Shown: positions 7,838-17,219, counted from the first letter of the stretch. The stretch is DNA of 43,333 nucleotides from an uncultured Lachnospiraceae bacterium (GCA_944383855.1 CALWRB010000020.1:1-43333), one strand, 5' to 3'. Numbers and translations are program-made. The notes: generated by a model not told the origin, from the sequence alone.

Positions 7838-8938
7838 ATGACTAAACGAGAGCAGGAAATCTTTGATATTATTCGAAAACAGCCAACAATCGATCAAAAT
7901 GAAATTGCTTCCATTTTGCAGATCTCCAGAAGTTCCGTTGCGGTGCATATTTCTAATCTGCAAAAGAAGGGATACATTCAAGGCAAAGGGTATCTGATCA
8001 ATGAAAGCGCCTATGCGGTTGGTATCGGAGCGGCGAATGTGGATATTCACTGTCATAGTCATCAGCAAATTTTACTGCATGACAGCAACCCCAGCCGAAT
8101 GCATATCTCTTTGGGTGGTGTAACACGTAATATCTGTGAAAATTTTTCCCGCTTGGGAGGCAATGTCAAACTGATCACAGCTGTCGGTACAGATGTTTAC
8201 GGGTCTAAAATTAAAAACGAATGTACTCTGGCAGGAATTGATATGAACTACTGTATGACAGTGGAGGGGCATGCTTCTTCTACTTATGTTTCCTGTCTGG
8301 ATATTGACGGAGATATGTTTGTTGCCTTTTCCGATATGTCAGTATTACAAAAATTGACTTTGCCGTTTCTGCAAAGCAGGGAGGGCGTGATACAAGGAGC
8401 TAAAGTTTTGATCTGTGATCCCGCTTTGCCGGAGGAAGTTCTGGAATGTATTACGCAAAAATACGGGGAAAGGATTCCTGTATTTGTTGATCCTGTTTCT
8501 ACTGCCTATGCCAAACGACTGAAGCCGTATATCGGAAAAGTACATACGGTAAAACCAAATCGTATGGAACTTGGCGTTTTGAGTGGGCACAGCACACAAA
8601 CGCAAAAAGATATTGAAACCGCCTGTGATATTTTGCTGCAAAAAGGAGTGCAGCGTGTGGTGGTTTCTCTTGGCAAAGACGGTTGTTTTGCAATGGACCA
8701 AGATGGTCTGCGGCTGAAAAAAAGCCTCGGCGCAGTGCAGGAAGTGGCGAATGCGACAGGCGGCGGCGATGCCTTTATGGGAGCGCTGGTATACAGCTTT
8801 TTGCATGATTTGCCTGCGGAGGAAACTCTTTTTTACGCACTTGCGGCGGGGATTGCAGCTGTCAGCAGCGAAGACACCATCAATCCCAATATGAGCATCG
8901 AACTGATTCAATCAATTATAAAGGAGAGAGTAAAATGA
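7838..8938 (+). CDS. psuK: PfkB-family kinase with N-terminal helix-turn-helix, probable pseudouridine kinase
   Basis: The protein should phosphorylate pseudouridine to pseudouridine 5'-phosphate, the substrate of the glycosidase encoded next. Residues 1-57 form a winged helix-turn-helix ([25 protein letters not shown] region). Residues about 60-360 are a ribokinase/PfkB fold, with the GG motif near the N-terminus ([18 protein letters not shown]) and the anion-hole/catalytic motif NATGGGDAF with base D311. The 366-residue length is that of HTH-fused PfkB proteins. The SD AGAAGGTG precedes ATG 7838. The stop overlaps the psuG start by 4 bp (ATGA). The HTH suggests it also regulates its own operon. 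Kinase specificity is inferred from psuG linkage. Confidence 0.88.
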   Translation: MTKREQEIFDIIRKQPTIDQNEIASILQISRSSVAVHISNLQKKGYIQGKGYLINESAYAVGIGAANVDIHCHSHQQILLHDSNPSRMHISLGGVTRNICENFSRLGGNVKLITAVGTDVYGSKIKNECTLAGIDMNYCMTVEGHASSTYVSCLDIDGDMFVAFSDMSVLQKLTLPFLQSREGVIQGAKVLICDPALPEEVLECITQKYGERIPVFVDPVSTAYAKRLKPYIGKVHTVKPNRMELGVLSGHSTQTQKDIETACDILLQKGVQRVVVSLGKDGCFAMDQDGLRLKKSLGAVQEVANATGGGDAFMGALVYSFLHDLPAEETLFYALAAGIAAVSSEDTINPNMSIELIQSIIKERVK

Positions 8939-9849
8939 ACAAAGATTATTTATCTATTACCCCGGAAATCAAAGAAGCGATCGAAGCGGGACGCCCTGTG
9001 GTTGCTTTGGAAAGCACCATTTTAAGTCACGGTATGCCTTATCCGCAGAATGTGGAATTTGCACATAAGGTAGAAGAAATCGTTAGAGCAGAAGGCGCGA
9101 TCCCTGCAACAACAGCGATCATTGGCGGAAAATTAAAGGTAGGTCTGACGACAGAGGAACTGGAAATTATGTGCCGTGCAGAAAATGTCGGAAAAGTCAG
9201 CCGCAGAGATGTAGCTGTTTATCTGGCAACCGGAAAAGTCGGCGCAACTACAGTTGCAACCACTATGATGATTGCGGAAATGGCAGGCATCAAGATTTTT
9301 GCGACAGGCGGCATCGGTGGCGTACACCGCGGTGCGACAGAAACTATGGACATCAGTGCAGACTTGCAGGAATTGGCACACACACAGGTTGGTGTTGTTT
9401 GCGCAGGTGCAAAATCCTTGTTGGATATCGGTTTGACATTGGAATATTTGGAAACGATGGGTGTACCGGTACTGGGCATGCAGACAGATGATTTCCCCGC
9501 GTTTTATTGCAGAAAGAGCGGATTCGGTGTGGATTACAATGTGCCTGATGTAGAAACCGCTGCAAAAATACTGAAAACAAAATGGGATCTTGGCTTGGAA
9601 GGCGGCGCGATCATCGCAAATCCGATCCCTGTGGAATATGAATTGGATTTTGATGAGATGGAAGGCGTCATCAACCGTGCGTTGGAAATGGCAAAAGAAG
9701 CGGGGATCCACGGAAAAGCAACTACACCTTTCTTGCTTAGCCATATCAAAGATCTGACAAAAGGCGTTGCGTTTGCATCTAATATGCAGTTGGCATACAA
9801 TAACGCAAAAGTGGCTTCTCAGATCGCAGTCGCTTACAGCAAAATGTAA
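8935..9849 (+). CDS. psuG: Pseudouridine-5'-phosphate glycosidase
   Basis: Cleaves the C-C glycosidic bond of pseudouridine 5'-phosphate to uracil and ribose 5-phosphate, allowing salvage of modified RNA nucleosides. The 304 residues show the hallmark segments [16 protein letters not shown] (E26), VGKVSRRD (K87), [22 protein letters not shown], and [14 protein letters not shown] with K160, corresponding to the catalytic Schiff-base lysine 166 of the E. coli enzyme. A strong SD (AAGGAGAG) lies inside the end of psuK, and the ATGA overlap implies translational coupling. No pseudouridine transporter gene is adjacent. Confidence 0.96.
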   Translation: MNKDYLSITPEIKEAIEAGRPVVALESTILSHGMPYPQNVEFAHKVEEIVRAEGAIPATTAIIGGKLKVGLTTEELEIMCRAENVGKVSRRDVAVYLATGKVGATTVATTMMIAEMAGIKIFATGGIGGVHRGATETMDISADLQELAHTQVGVVCAGAKSLLDIGLTLEYLETMGVPVLGMQTDDFPAFYCRKSGFGVDYNVPDVETAAKILKTKWDLGLEGGAIIANPIPVEYELDFDEMEGVINRALEMAKEAGIHGKATTPFLLSHIKDLTKGVAFASNMQLAYNNAKVASQIAVAYSKM

Positions 9850-9864
9850 TTTTAGTGTAAAAAA

Positions 9865-9889
9865 GAGAAAAAAACAGTTGTTTTTTCTC
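9865..9889 (+). terminator. Weak hairpin after psuG
   Basis: GAGAAAAAA (9865-9873) pairs with TTTTTTCTC (9881-9889). The stem is AT-rich and lacks a T tail beyond its own 3' arm, so termination strength is doubtful. It overlaps the -35 of the rpsB promoter. Confidence 0.35.
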
Positions 9890-9906
9890 AGGCACTATGC
9901 TATAAT
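9878..9906 (+). promoter_or_regulatory. rpsB promoter
   Basis: TTGTTT (9878-9883) and TATAAT (9901-9906) have a 17-nt spacer plus a TGC extended -10 element, as expected for a strong ribosomal protein promoter. Confidence 0.75.
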
Positions 9907-9940
9907 TCCATAGGCAACTTATAACACACGCATGCTGTAG

Positions 9941-9977
9941 TTCGAAAACGGTGCCGCCAAAGTGGCGGTTTTTCGAA
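9941..9977 (+). promoter_or_regulatory. Hairpin in the rpsB 5' leader (possible attenuator or S2 autoregulatory element)
   Basis: TTCGAAAA (9941-9948) pairs with TTTTCGAA (9970-9977), and the inner arm CCGCC (9954-9958) pairs with GGCGG (9964-9968), directly followed by five T. It lies in a leader of about 100 nt. Conserved rpsB leader motifs are known in Firmicutes; I cannot confirm that this is one of them. Confidence 0.5.
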
Positions 9978-10014
9978 AATGGTATGCGGCGGAAGAACCA
10001 ATAGGAGGTGCGCT

Positions 10015-10752
10015 ATGAGCGTAATTTCAATGAAACAGCTTTTAGAAGCAGGTCTACATTTTTGTCACCAGACAAGAAGATGGAACCCTAAAATGGCAGA
10101 ATACATCTTCGCTGAAAGAAACGGTATCTACATTATCGATTTGCAGAAAACCGTAAAGAAAGTAGACGAAGCATATGCTGAAATCTGCAACATCATCGCT
10201 GACGGTGGTGAGATCCTGTTTGTTGGTACAAAGAAACAGGCTCAGGAATGCATCAAAGAAGAAGCAGAAAGATGCGGTATGTACTATGTAAACCAGAGAT
10301 GGTTGGGCGGTATGCTGACAAACTTCAGCACCATCAAAACCAGAATCGCAAGACTGAAAGAACTGGAGAAAATGCAGGAAGACGGTATTTTTGAAGTTCT
10401 GCCCAAAAAAGAAGTAGCTGCTTTGATGCACGAAATGGAAAAACTGGAAAAGAACCTTGGCGGTATCAAAGAAATGAAGAGAGTGCCTGACGTAATGTTC
10501 GTTGTAGACACCAGAAAAGAACACATTGCTGTACAGGAAGCTCACACACTGGGTATTCCGATCGTAGCGATCGTTGATACAAACTGTGATCCCGATGAGA
10601 TCGATTACGTGATCCCCGGCAATGATGATGCGATCCGTGCAGTAAAACTGATCGCTTCCAAAGTTGCAGATGCAGTCATCGAATCCAAACAGGGCGAGCA
10701 GAATGCAGAAGAAAGCGAAGCAGCAGCTGAAGAAGCAGTTGCAGCAGAATAA
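10015..10752 (+). CDS. rpsB: 30S ribosomal protein S2
   Basis: Small-subunit ribosomal protein needed for late 30S assembly and S1 or mRNA interaction. The start is ATG 10015, placed 5 nt after the SD AGGAGGTG; an in-frame ATG at 9979 lies inside the leader, has no SD, and would add 12 unrelated residues. The 245 residues show S2 signatures: [24 protein letters not shown] near the N-terminus, [18 protein letters not shown], and the segment [24 protein letters not shown]. The C-terminal 20 or so residues are an acidic Ala/Glu tail, common in this group. tsf follows, separated by an attenuator-like hairpin. Confidence 0.98.
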   Translation: MSVISMKQLLEAGLHFCHQTRRWNPKMAEYIFAERNGIYIIDLQKTVKKVDEAYAEICNIIADGGEILFVGTKKQAQECIKEEAERCGMYYVNQRWLGGMLTNFSTIKTRIARLKELEKMQEDGIFEVLPKKEVAALMHEMEKLEKNLGGIKEMKRVPDVMFVVDTRKEHIAVQEAHTLGIPIVAIVDTNCDPDEIDYVIPGNDDAIRAVKLIASKVADAVIESKQGEQNAEESEAAAEEAVAAE

Positions 10753-10771
10753 GCAGAGCGATATGAGTCCG

Positions 10772-10805
10772 AGCTTCAGCCTGATCATCGGGCTGGAGCT
10801 TTTTT
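10772..10805 (+). terminator. Attenuator-like terminator between rpsB and tsf
   Basis: AGCT-T-CAGCC (10772-10781) pairs with GGCTG-G-AGCT (10791-10800), with one G-U pair, followed by six T. It probably lets part of the transcripts end after rpsB so that S2 and EF-Ts are made in different amounts. Confidence 0.75.
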
Positions 10806-10853
10806 CCTATGAAACATTTACGATAACAACAATCAATATGGAGGGAAAAACAA

Positions 10854-11786
10854 ATGGCAATTACAGCAGCAATGGTAAAAGAACTGAGAGAAATGACAGG
10901 CGTTGGTATGCTTGACTGCAAAAAAGCACTGGCAGAAACAGATGGTGATATGGACAAGGCAGTAGAGCTTCTGCGTGAAAAAGGTCTGGCTGCATCTGCA
11001 AAGAAAGCAGGTCGTATTGCTTCCGAAGGTATCGTTGATATCTATGTAAACGATGCAAACACAGTTGGTGCGATCGTTGAAGTGAACTCCGAAACAGACT
11101 TCGTTGCAAAGAACCAGGTATTCCGTGATTATGTAGCTGCAGTTGCAAAGCAGGCAGCAGAATCTTCCGCAGAAGATATGGATACTTTCTTCGCAGAAAA
11201 ATGGGCATTGGACAATGCTTTCACTGTAAAAGAAGCGTTGAGTCAGCAGGTAGCTGTTATCGGTGAGAACCTGAATATCAGACGTTTCGAAAGATATCAC
11301 AAAGCACAGGCAGGCAAACTGGTTTCCTATATCCACGGCGGCGGACGTATCGGCGTTATGTTGGAGCTGGCTTGCGAAAACGAAAGCGAAGCTTTGGTGG
11401 AACTGGGCAAAAACATTGCAATGCAGATTGCAGCTTTGAACCCCAAATTCATTTCCGAGGCAGATGTTCCTGCTGAATTTATTGAAAAAGAAAAAGAAAT
11501 TCTGACCGTTCAGGCTAAGAATGATCCTAAAAATGCTTCCAAACCCGAACAGATCATTGAAAAGATGATCGAAGGCAGACTGAAAAAAGAAATGAAAGAA
11601 ATCTGCCTGGTAGAGCAGCCTTATGTAAAAGACGGCGATATGACAGTTCAGAAATATATCGATTCCGTTGCAAAAGAAGTAGGTGCTGCGATTACCGTAA
11701 CACGTTTTGTTCGTTTTGAAACCGGCGAAGGTCTGGAAAAGAAAGAAGAAAACTTTGCAGACGAAGTTGCAAAGGCAATTCAGTAA
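10854..11786 (+). CDS. tsf: Translation elongation factor Ts
   Basis: Guanine nucleotide exchange factor that regenerates EF-Tu-GTP. The 310 residues contain the N-terminal UBA-like domain with TGVGMLDCKKAL (15-26), the core motif TDFVAKN (81-87) that contacts EF-Tu, and the dimerisation/C-terminal module. The SD GGAGGG lies about 10 nt before ATG 10854. It follows rpsB, as in nearly all bacteria, and ends at its own strong terminator, so the following pyrH group needs its own promoter or readthrough. Confidence 0.98.
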   Translation: MAITAAMVKELREMTGVGMLDCKKALAETDGDMDKAVELLREKGLAASAKKAGRIASEGIVDIYVNDANTVGAIVEVNSETDFVAKNQVFRDYVAAVAKQAAESSAEDMDTFFAEKWALDNAFTVKEALSQQVAVIGENLNIRRFERYHKAQAGKLVSYIHGGGRIGVMLELACENESEALVELGKNIAMQIAALNPKFISEADVPAEFIEKEKEILTVQAKNDPKNASKPEQIIEKMIEGRLKKEMKEICLVEQPYVKDGDMTVQKYIDSVAKEVGAAITVTRFVRFETGEGLEKKEENFADEVAKAIQ

Positions 11787-11804
11787 TCTATCATAATAAG
11801 AATG

Positions 11805-11840
11805 AAAAAGGAAATACTTTTCGGTATTTCCTTTTTCTTG
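11805..11840 (+). terminator. tsf terminator
   Basis: A perfect 13-bp stem (11805-11817 with 11824-11836) has the loop TTTTCG and a built-in T tail. Confidence 0.88.
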
Positions 11841-11900
11841 GGTGTTTTTCCTTAAAAACAAACGGAAAAGGAAAAAAAGATAGCAATTTTTACAGCTTTG

Positions 11901-11909
11901 TGGTACATT
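11901..11909 (+). promoter_or_regulatory. Possible extended -10 promoter for pyrH operon
   Basis: TGG-TACATT lies about 25 nt before pyrH, after the tsf terminator. TTTACA (11889-11894) is too close to act as the -35. This is weak support, but some promoter is required here. Confidence 0.3.
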
Positions 11910-11933
11910 ATTTAAGTAAGGAGGCTGTGCGAA

Positions 11934-12635
11934 ATGTATCATAGAATCGTTCTGAAAATCAGCGGAGAAGCTTTAGCCGGCGACAGAAAAGATACCGCTT
12001 TTGATGATGCCGTTATCCATAAAATGATTTGTCAAATCAAAGAAGTTTTGGCAAGCGGCACACAAGTATGTATGGTCATTGGCGGTGGAAATTTCTGGAG
12101 AGGCAGAAGTGCTGATTCTAAAATGGACAGAACCAAGGCAGATCAGATCGGCATGTTGGCAACAGTTATGAATGCCGTTTATGTTGCAGATGCATTCCGT
12201 CAGGAAGGTGTTACTGCAACGGTACAGACGCCCATCACAATCGGCACTGTAACGGAACTGTTTTCGAAGGAGCGTGCGGTAAAACGACTGGAAGATGGAG
12301 AAGTTTTGATTTTTGCTGCAGGTTTGGGACATCCGTTCTTTTCCACAGATACAATCACAGCACTCAGAGGCGCGGAGTTGGATGCGGATGCACTGTTTTT
12401 TGCGAAAAATGTAGATGGTGTATATGACGGAGATCCCGCAGTAGATCCCAATGCAAAGAAATTTGATAGGATCACAGCGGAAGATATCGTAAAACGCAAT
12501 CTGCGCGTGATTGATATTGCGGCGGCAAATTTGTGCTTTGAACGCAAAATACCTGTTATTATTTTTGGTTTGAATGAAAAAGACAGTATCATCAGAGCTG
12601 TCAGCGGCGAACCGATCGGCACAATCGTTTCATAA
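11934..12635 (+). CDS. pyrH: UMP kinase
   Basis: Phosphorylates UMP to UDP, the entry to UTP and CTP synthesis; bacterial UMP kinases are hexamers of the amino-acid-kinase fold. The 233 residues start YHRIVLKISGEALAG, with the phosphate-binding K-x-S-G-E motif, and include GGGNFWRG, TVMNAVYVADAF, and KNVDGVYDGDP near the ATP site. The SD AAGGAGG precedes ATG 11934. It is the first gene of the run pyrH-frr-uppS-cdsA-dxr-rseP-ispG-polC, in which spacing is 20 to 105 bp or overlapping. Confidence 0.97.
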   Translation: MYHRIVLKISGEALAGDRKDTAFDDAVIHKMICQIKEVLASGTQVCMVIGGGNFWRGRSADSKMDRTKADQIGMLATVMNAVYVADAFRQEGVTATVQTPITIGTVTELFSKERAVKRLEDGEVLIFAAGLGHPFFSTDTITALRGAELDADALFFAKNVDGVYDGDPAVDPNAKKFDRITAEDIVKRNLRVIDIAAANLCFERKIPVIIFGLNEKDSIIRAVSGEPIGTIVS

Positions 12636-12657
12636 TTTGTAAGCAGGAGGAATACCT

Positions 12658-13215
12658 ATGGCATCTGAACGTACAAAAATTTATGAAGAAAAAATGACGA
12701 AAACCATTTCATCTTTGGAAAGTGATTACGGTACTATTCGTGCCGGTCGCGCCAATCCTCATGTGTTGGATAGGATTACAGTTGAATATTATGGCGTTCC
12801 TACACCTTTGAATCAGGTTGGAAATATTACTGTTCCAGAACCCAGAATGATTCAGATCCAGCCTTGGGACAGTTCTATGATCAAGGCAATCGAAAAGGCG
12901 ATCAATATGTCTGAGTTGGGTATCAATCCCGGAAATGACGGAAAAGTAGTTCGTTTGATTTTTCCTGAACTTTCGGAAGAACGCAGAAAAGAACTGAACA
13001 AAGATGTTAAGAAAAAAGCAGAAAATGCGAAAGTAGCCATTCGCAATATCCGTAGAGATGCATTGGATACCTTCAAAAAAATGGAAAAGAAGAAAGAACT
13101 GACAGAAGATGAGCTGAAAGAACTGGAAGACGATATGCAGAAATTAACAGATAAGTACATCGCAGAAATTGATAAAAAATGCGATGATAAATGCAAAGAC
13201 ATTCTGGCAGTATAA
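12658..13215 (+). CDS. frr: Ribosome recycling factor
   Basis: With EF-G it splits post-termination ribosomes. The 185-residue protein matches the normal size and has the tRNA-shaped two-domain layout: a three-helix bundle built from the N- and C-terminal parts, and a beta domain at about 30-105. Signature segments are [28 protein letters not shown] (residues about 26-53) and [22 protein letters not shown]. The SD AGGAGG lies 8 nt before ATG 12658, and pyrH ends 22 bp upstream. Confidence 0.98.
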   Translation: MASERTKIYEEKMTKTISSLESDYGTIRAGRANPHVLDRITVEYYGVPTPLNQVGNITVPEPRMIQIQPWDSSMIKAIEKAINMSELGINPGNDGKVVRLIFPELSEERRKELNKDVKKKAENAKVAIRNIRRDALDTFKKMEKKKELTEDELKELEDDMQKLTDKYIAEIDKKCDDKCKDILAV

Positions 13216-13232
13216 TAAGCAAAAACTATGTG

Positions 13233-13276
13233 CCCCTCTCAACGGCAGAGTATCATTCTTTGCAGATGCGGAGGGG
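13233..13276 (+). other. Imperfect stem between frr and uppS
   Basis: CCCCTC (13233-13238) can pair with GAGGGG (13271-13276), followed by TATTTTC. It could be a weak intercistronic attenuator in the 105-bp gap before uppS. The loop is long and the case is weak. Confidence 0.25.
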
Positions 13277-13320
13277 TATTTTCTCATCAAAACGTTTTGG
13301 AATACAAAGGAGAATGTAAG

Positions 13321-14079
13321 ATGCTTCTTTCCGACAAAAACAATCAAAAATCTGAAAAAAAGCTGCCGCAGCATATTGCCATTATTATGGACGGAAACGG
13401 CAGATGGGCAAAAAAAAGAGCGCTTCCCAGAAAGGCAGGGCATAAAGCCGGTGCGAAAGCATTGGAGGGTATCATCGAAGGCGCAAATGAAATGGGGATT
13501 CGGCACCTGACAGTATATGCTTTTTCCACAGAAAACTGGAAACGCTCAGAGGATGAAGTTTCTGCGATCATGGATCTGTTGCGTCAATATTTAAAGACAT
13601 ATTTTACTCGTTTTCAAAAGGATAATGTGCGGATGCATGTCATCGGTGATATTTCCAGATTGGATCAGGATATTCAGGAACAGATCATTGAGATTGAAAA
13701 GCTCTCTGCCGATAAAGACGGTATGACAGTGCACATTGCTTTAAACTACGGCGGAAGGGACGAACTTCGTCGAGGAATCACTGTTTTGGCAAAACGTGTA
13801 GAGGAAGGGAAGCTTCGCGCAGAAGAAATTACAGAAGAAATGATTTCCAACGTGTTGGATACCGCAGGTGTACCGGATCCAGAATTGATGATTCGTACCA
13901 GCGGAGAAGAAAGAATCAGTAATTTTTTGCTTTGGCAGTTAGCATATTCAGAGTTTTATTTTTCTGAAAAACTCTGGCCGGACTTTACAAAAGAAGACTT
14001 GGAAGATGCAATTTTGCAATATTGCGGCAGAGAACGCCGTTTTGGGGGCAGATTAACGGAATCAAATGAGGTGAAATGA
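13321..14079 (+). CDS. uppS: Undecaprenyl diphosphate synthase (cis-prenyltransferase)
   Basis: Extends farnesyl diphosphate with isopentenyl diphosphate to the C55 carrier used for peptidoglycan and wall polymers. The start is ATG 13321 with SD AAAGGAG; the open frame extends back to 13228, but those residues do not match the family. The 252 residues show IAIIMDGNGRWAKKR with catalytic D24, the FSTENWKRS segment, and RTSGEERISNFLLWQLAYSEFYF near the C-terminus. It precedes cdsA with a 4-bp overlap and works with dxr and ispG, also in this cluster, which supply its substrates. Confidence 0.97.
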   Translation: MLLSDKNNQKSEKKLPQHIAIIMDGNGRWAKKRALPRKAGHKAGAKALEGIIEGANEMGIRHLTVYAFSTENWKRSEDEVSAIMDLLRQYLKTYFTRFQKDNVRMHVIGDISRLDQDIQEQIIEIEKLSADKDGMTVHIALNYGGRDELRRGITVLAKRVEEGKLRAEEITEEMISNVLDTAGVPDPELMIRTSGEERISNFLLWQLAYSEFYFSEKLWPDFTKEDLEDAILQYCGRERRFGGRLTESNEVK

Positions 14080-14891
14080 TGAAAACAAGGATACTTTCTG
14101 CGATTGTCATGCTGCCTGTTTTAATCGCTCTGGTTGTGATCGGTGGCTGGCCGCTTCAAATTTTTATCGGTGCATTGGGTTTGATCGCGATGCATGAGTA
14201 TTACCATGCGTTTTCGCCGGAAAATTTATGGCTGCATGGAATATCGTATTTTTTTGCAGTCATTTATATCATGTTTATCCATGAGATCAGTTCGAAATAT
14301 TTCGGTATCTTTGTTTCTCTGTTTTTGGTCGTACTGCTGATTTATACAGTGGTTCGCCATGCTAAAACCAAACCGATCGACGGTATGACAGGATTTTTTG
14401 GCTTCTTTTACGGCTGTTTCCTGCTTTCGCATATTTATTTGGTCAGAGAATTTACATACGGAAATATCTTTATTTGGTTGGTATTTTTGTCTGCTTTCGG
14501 TTGTGATACCGGTGCTTATTTTGTGGGCGTCACACTTGGAAAACATAAGCTGATTCCGGACCTTAGCCCGAAGAAAACCATTGAAGGTTCCATTGGCGGT
14601 ATTTTGACAGCGACCATACTTTGTTTGATCTATGGGTATGTCATTGGAAAATATTTCAAAATGGAAGATGTTAATATTTTGCTGCTTTGCGGCATGACAG
14701 GCTTCATCGGCTCTATCCTTGCACAAATCGGCGACTTGGCAGCATCTGCTATGAAACGTATGGTGGGATTAAAAGATTTTGGTCGTTTGATCCCGGGGCA
14801 TGGTGGCGTATTAGATCGTTTTGACAGTGTGATCCTGACGGCTCCCGCTGTTTATTATTTGATGTTTTTTCTCATCCGCGTACAAGGGTGA
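14076..14891 (+). CDS. cdsA: Phosphatidate cytidylyltransferase (CDP-diglyceride synthase)
   Basis: Integral membrane enzyme making CDP-diacylglycerol from CTP and phosphatidic acid, the branch point of phospholipid synthesis. The 271 residues contain seven to eight membrane segments and the C-terminal signature SAMKRMVGLKDFGRLIPGHG followed by GVLDRFDS, with the conserved Lys-Asp and Asp-Arg-x-Asp metal/substrate residues. ATG 14076 overlaps the uppS stop (ATGATG; 14079 is an alternative start). SD is GAGGTG. Part of the same transcript as uppS and dxr. Confidence 0.96.
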   Translation: MMKTRILSAIVMLPVLIALVVIGGWPLQIFIGALGLIAMHEYYHAFSPENLWLHGISYFFAVIYIMFIHEISSKYFGIFVSLFLVVLLIYTVVRHAKTKPIDGMTGFFGFFYGCFLLSHIYLVREFTYGNIFIWLVFLSAFGCDTGAYFVGVTLGKHKLIPDLSPKKTIEGSIGGILTATILCLIYGYVIGKYFKMEDVNILLLCGMTGFIGSILAQIGDLAASAMKRMVGLKDFGRLIPGHGGVLDRFDSVILTAPAVYYLMFFLIRVQG

Positions 14892-14904
14892 GAGGAGGTA
14901 AAAA

Positions 14905-16050
14905 ATGAGACATTTGACCATTCTTGGCTCAACAGGTTCCATTGGAACACAAACTTTGGAAGTAGTACAAGAAATCGGTGGATTTCAGGTTGACGCGATC
15001 AGCGGCAATCAAAACATTGATTTGTTAGAAAAGCAATATTATCAGTTTCGTCCGTCCTTGATCGCAGTCATGGAGGAAGAAAGTGCGATGCAATTAAAAA
15101 AAAGACTGGCAGCGGAGTCGGTGCGTGTCGAAGGCGGCATGGAAGGATTGCTGAAAGCTGCGACACTACCCTCTGTAGATACTGTTGTGACCTCTGTAGT
15201 GGGAAATGTTGGATTGGCACCTACATTTGCGGCGATTGAAGCAGGAAAGGATATCGCGCTTGCCAATAAGGAAACGCTGGTTTCCGCAGGTGAGCTGGTC
15301 ATGCAGCTGATTGAAAAACACCAAGTACATCTGTACCCTGTTGACAGTGAACATTCTGCGATTTTTCAGTCCTTGCAAGGAAACGAGGGCAATCCGATCA
15401 GGCGGATTTTATTGACAGCTTCCGGTGGACCGTTTCGTGGAAAGAAAAGAGAAGAACTGCTTTCTGTTACAGCGAAAGATGCATTAAAGCACCCCAATTG
15501 GCATATGGGCAAAAAGATTACGATAGATTCTGCAACCTTGATGAACAAGGGACTGGAAGTCATGGAAGCAAAATGGTTATTTGGCGTATCTGCGGAGCAA
15601 ATCGAAGTTTTGGTTCATCCCCAGAGCATTTTGCATTCTGCCGTAGAATATGAAGATGGGGCAGTGATTGCACAGCTGGGAGAAGCGGATATGCGTGTTC
15701 CGATTCAATATGCATTGACCTACCCTAAGCGGGTCAAAAATAGTTTTCCGAAATTGGATCTGTTCTGTAGGAATGAGATGACATTTGAAAAACCGGACGC
15801 AGAAACTTTTCCGTGCCTTTCTTTAGCATATCGTGCACTTCAAATAGGCGGAACAATGCCTGCGGTTTTAAATGGTGCGAATGAAATCGCTGTGCAGAGA
15901 TTTTTAGATGGAGAGATCGGATTTCTGCAAATTCCTGCATTGATAGAAAAAGCCATGGACGCATATACTGTAATATATAATTATAAACTGGAGGATCTGC
16001 TGAAAGCAGACGCTTGGGCGCGCGCTTTTACGTCAGAGGCTGTAGTTTAA
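14905..16050 (+). CDS. dxr: 1-deoxy-D-xylulose-5-phosphate reductoisomerase
   Basis: Second step of the MEP isoprenoid pathway: NADPH-dependent rearrangement and reduction of DXP to MEP. The 381 residues carry the NADPH-binding GSTGSIGTQTLEV motif (8-20), ALANKETLVSAGE, and the metal ligands D147 and E149 in PVDSEHSAIFQ and E218 in NKGLEVMEAKW. The SD GAGGAGG lies 7-8 nt before ATG 14905, and cdsA ends 13 bp upstream. Together with ispG two genes downstream it shows that the organism uses the MEP route. Confidence 0.98.
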   Translation: MRHLTILGSTGSIGTQTLEVVQEIGGFQVDAISGNQNIDLLEKQYYQFRPSLIAVMEEESAMQLKKRLAAESVRVEGGMEGLLKAATLPSVDTVVTSVVGNVGLAPTFAAIEAGKDIALANKETLVSAGELVMQLIEKHQVHLYPVDSEHSAIFQSLQGNEGNPIRRILLTASGGPFRGKKREELLSVTAKDALKHPNWHMGKKITIDSATLMNKGLEVMEAKWLFGVSAEQIEVLVHPQSILHSAVEYEDGAVIAQLGEADMRVPIQYALTYPKRVKNSFPKLDLFCRNEMTFEKPDAETFPCLSLAYRALQIGGTMPAVLNGANEIAVQRFLDGEIGFLQIPALIEKAMDAYTVIYNYKLEDLLKADAWARAFTSEAVV

Positions 16051-16071
16051 TATAACTGAGGTGAAACTGTT

Positions 16072-17142
16072 ATGAGTTCCATTGTGATCGGATTGATTCT
16101 GTTAAGTGTGTTGGTTGTGGCGCACGAATTTGGGCATTTTATAGTTGCCAAAAAATCGGGGATCTTAGTGGAAGAATTTGCATTGGGCATGGGTCCAAAG
16201 TTGATTTCTCACACGTGGGGCGAAACAGAATATTCTTTGCGTGTCTTTCCGTTAGGCGGCTTTTGTCGTATGCAAGATGAACAGGAATATTCTGAAAGTG
16301 AACGTGGATTTTCTTCTAAACCGGCATGGGTGCGCTTTTTGGTATTATTTGCCGGTCCATTTATGAATTTTTTATTAGCATTGATCTTGATTTTTGGTTT
16401 GACGGCAACTACCTATGTAGTACAGCCTATCGTAGATGGAATTTCTCCGGGTACCCCGGCGGAGAGCATGGGACTTGAAATTGGAGATCGTATCTACAGC
16501 ATCAACGGAAAACGAGTGCATATTTATGACGAAATGCAGATGATGATGTATGATCTGGAGGAAGGTGAACAAATCGATTTAGAAATCCTTCGAGACGGTA
16601 CATTATATGCCTATCGTATTACACCTGCGTATTCAGAAGAAACCGGAAGGTACCTTGTTGGATTCCAACCTTTGATCCATAATGGTTTATGGTCTACGGA
16701 TTTTCCGGAAAAAGAAACAGCCAGTATCGCAGAAACGATGATTTACAGCTTTCATTCCATGATTTATTACATCAAAAGTACAGCAGAAGGCTTAGTTTCG
16801 TTATTTACATTTACGGCTGACAGTGATGATGTCGGAGGCCCGATCGCAATTTTTAAACTGGTCGGCGACAGTTATGAAGCGGGACTGACTTACAGCTTAA
16901 AAGCGGCGATACAGAATGTTGTATACATCGGTGCGGTGTTAAGCGCCAACTTGGGCGTGCTGAATTTATTTCCGATCCCAGCTTTGGACGGCGGCAGGAT
17001 CATTTTTATTTTGATCGAGGCAATTCGGCGTAAACCAATGGATGCGGAATTAGAAGGAAAAATTCATTTTCTGGGATTCATGTTTTTGATTACGCTGATG
17101 GTACTTGTGGCATACAGTGATATCATGAAGTTTGTATTATAA
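16072..17142 (+). CDS. rseP: Site-2 protease, RseP family
   Basis: Membrane zinc metalloprotease for regulated intramembrane proteolysis, for example of anti-sigma factors and signal-peptide remnants. The 356 residues have the HExxH motif in the first membrane helix (H18, E19, H22), a central PDZ domain at about 115-200, and the third ligand in NLFPIPALDGGR (D306) in a late membrane helix. This is the normal single-PDZ Firmicutes architecture. It lies between dxr and ispG, its conserved place in Clostridia. SD GAGGTG, ATG 16072. Its substrate is not encoded nearby. Confidence 0.96.
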   Translation: MSSIVIGLILLSVLVVAHEFGHFIVAKKSGILVEEFALGMGPKLISHTWGETEYSLRVFPLGGFCRMQDEQEYSESERGFSSKPAWVRFLVLFAGPFMNFLLALILIFGLTATTYVVQPIVDGISPGTPAESMGLEIGDRIYSINGKRVHIYDEMQMMMYDLEEGEQIDLEILRDGTLYAYRITPAYSEETGRYLVGFQPLIHNGLWSTDFPEKETASIAETMIYSFHSMIYYIKSTAEGLVSLFTFTADSDDVGGPIAIFKLVGDSYEAGLTYSLKAAIQNVVYIGAVLSANLGVLNLFPIPALDGGRIIFILIEAIRRKPMDAELEGKIHFLGFMFLITLMVLVAYSDIMKFVL

Positions 17143-17219
17143 GAAATCGGTCGGTCAGGTGAAGAAGCCTTTCTTTGCCTGACTAACTGTGTTTTTAGAG
17201 AAAAAAGGCGGTATGGCAG

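Noticed and set aside
9979..10014. Upstream ATG for rpsB
   Set aside because: It lies within the leader hairpin region, has no SD, and the true start at 10015 follows AGGAGGTG and matches S2 N-termini.
10054..10788. A 244-codon minus-strand frame opposite rpsB
   Set aside because: Shadow frame with low-complexity Phe/Cys-rich product; rpsB on the plus strand is unambiguous.
10833..11942. A 369-codon minus-strand frame opposite tsf
   Set aside because: It is a shadow of the highly biased codon use of tsf: Phe/Cys-rich product, no SD, no family resemblance.
13228..13320. Upstream extension of uppS
   Set aside because: These 31 codons do not resemble UppS and lack an SD; ATG 13321 has one.
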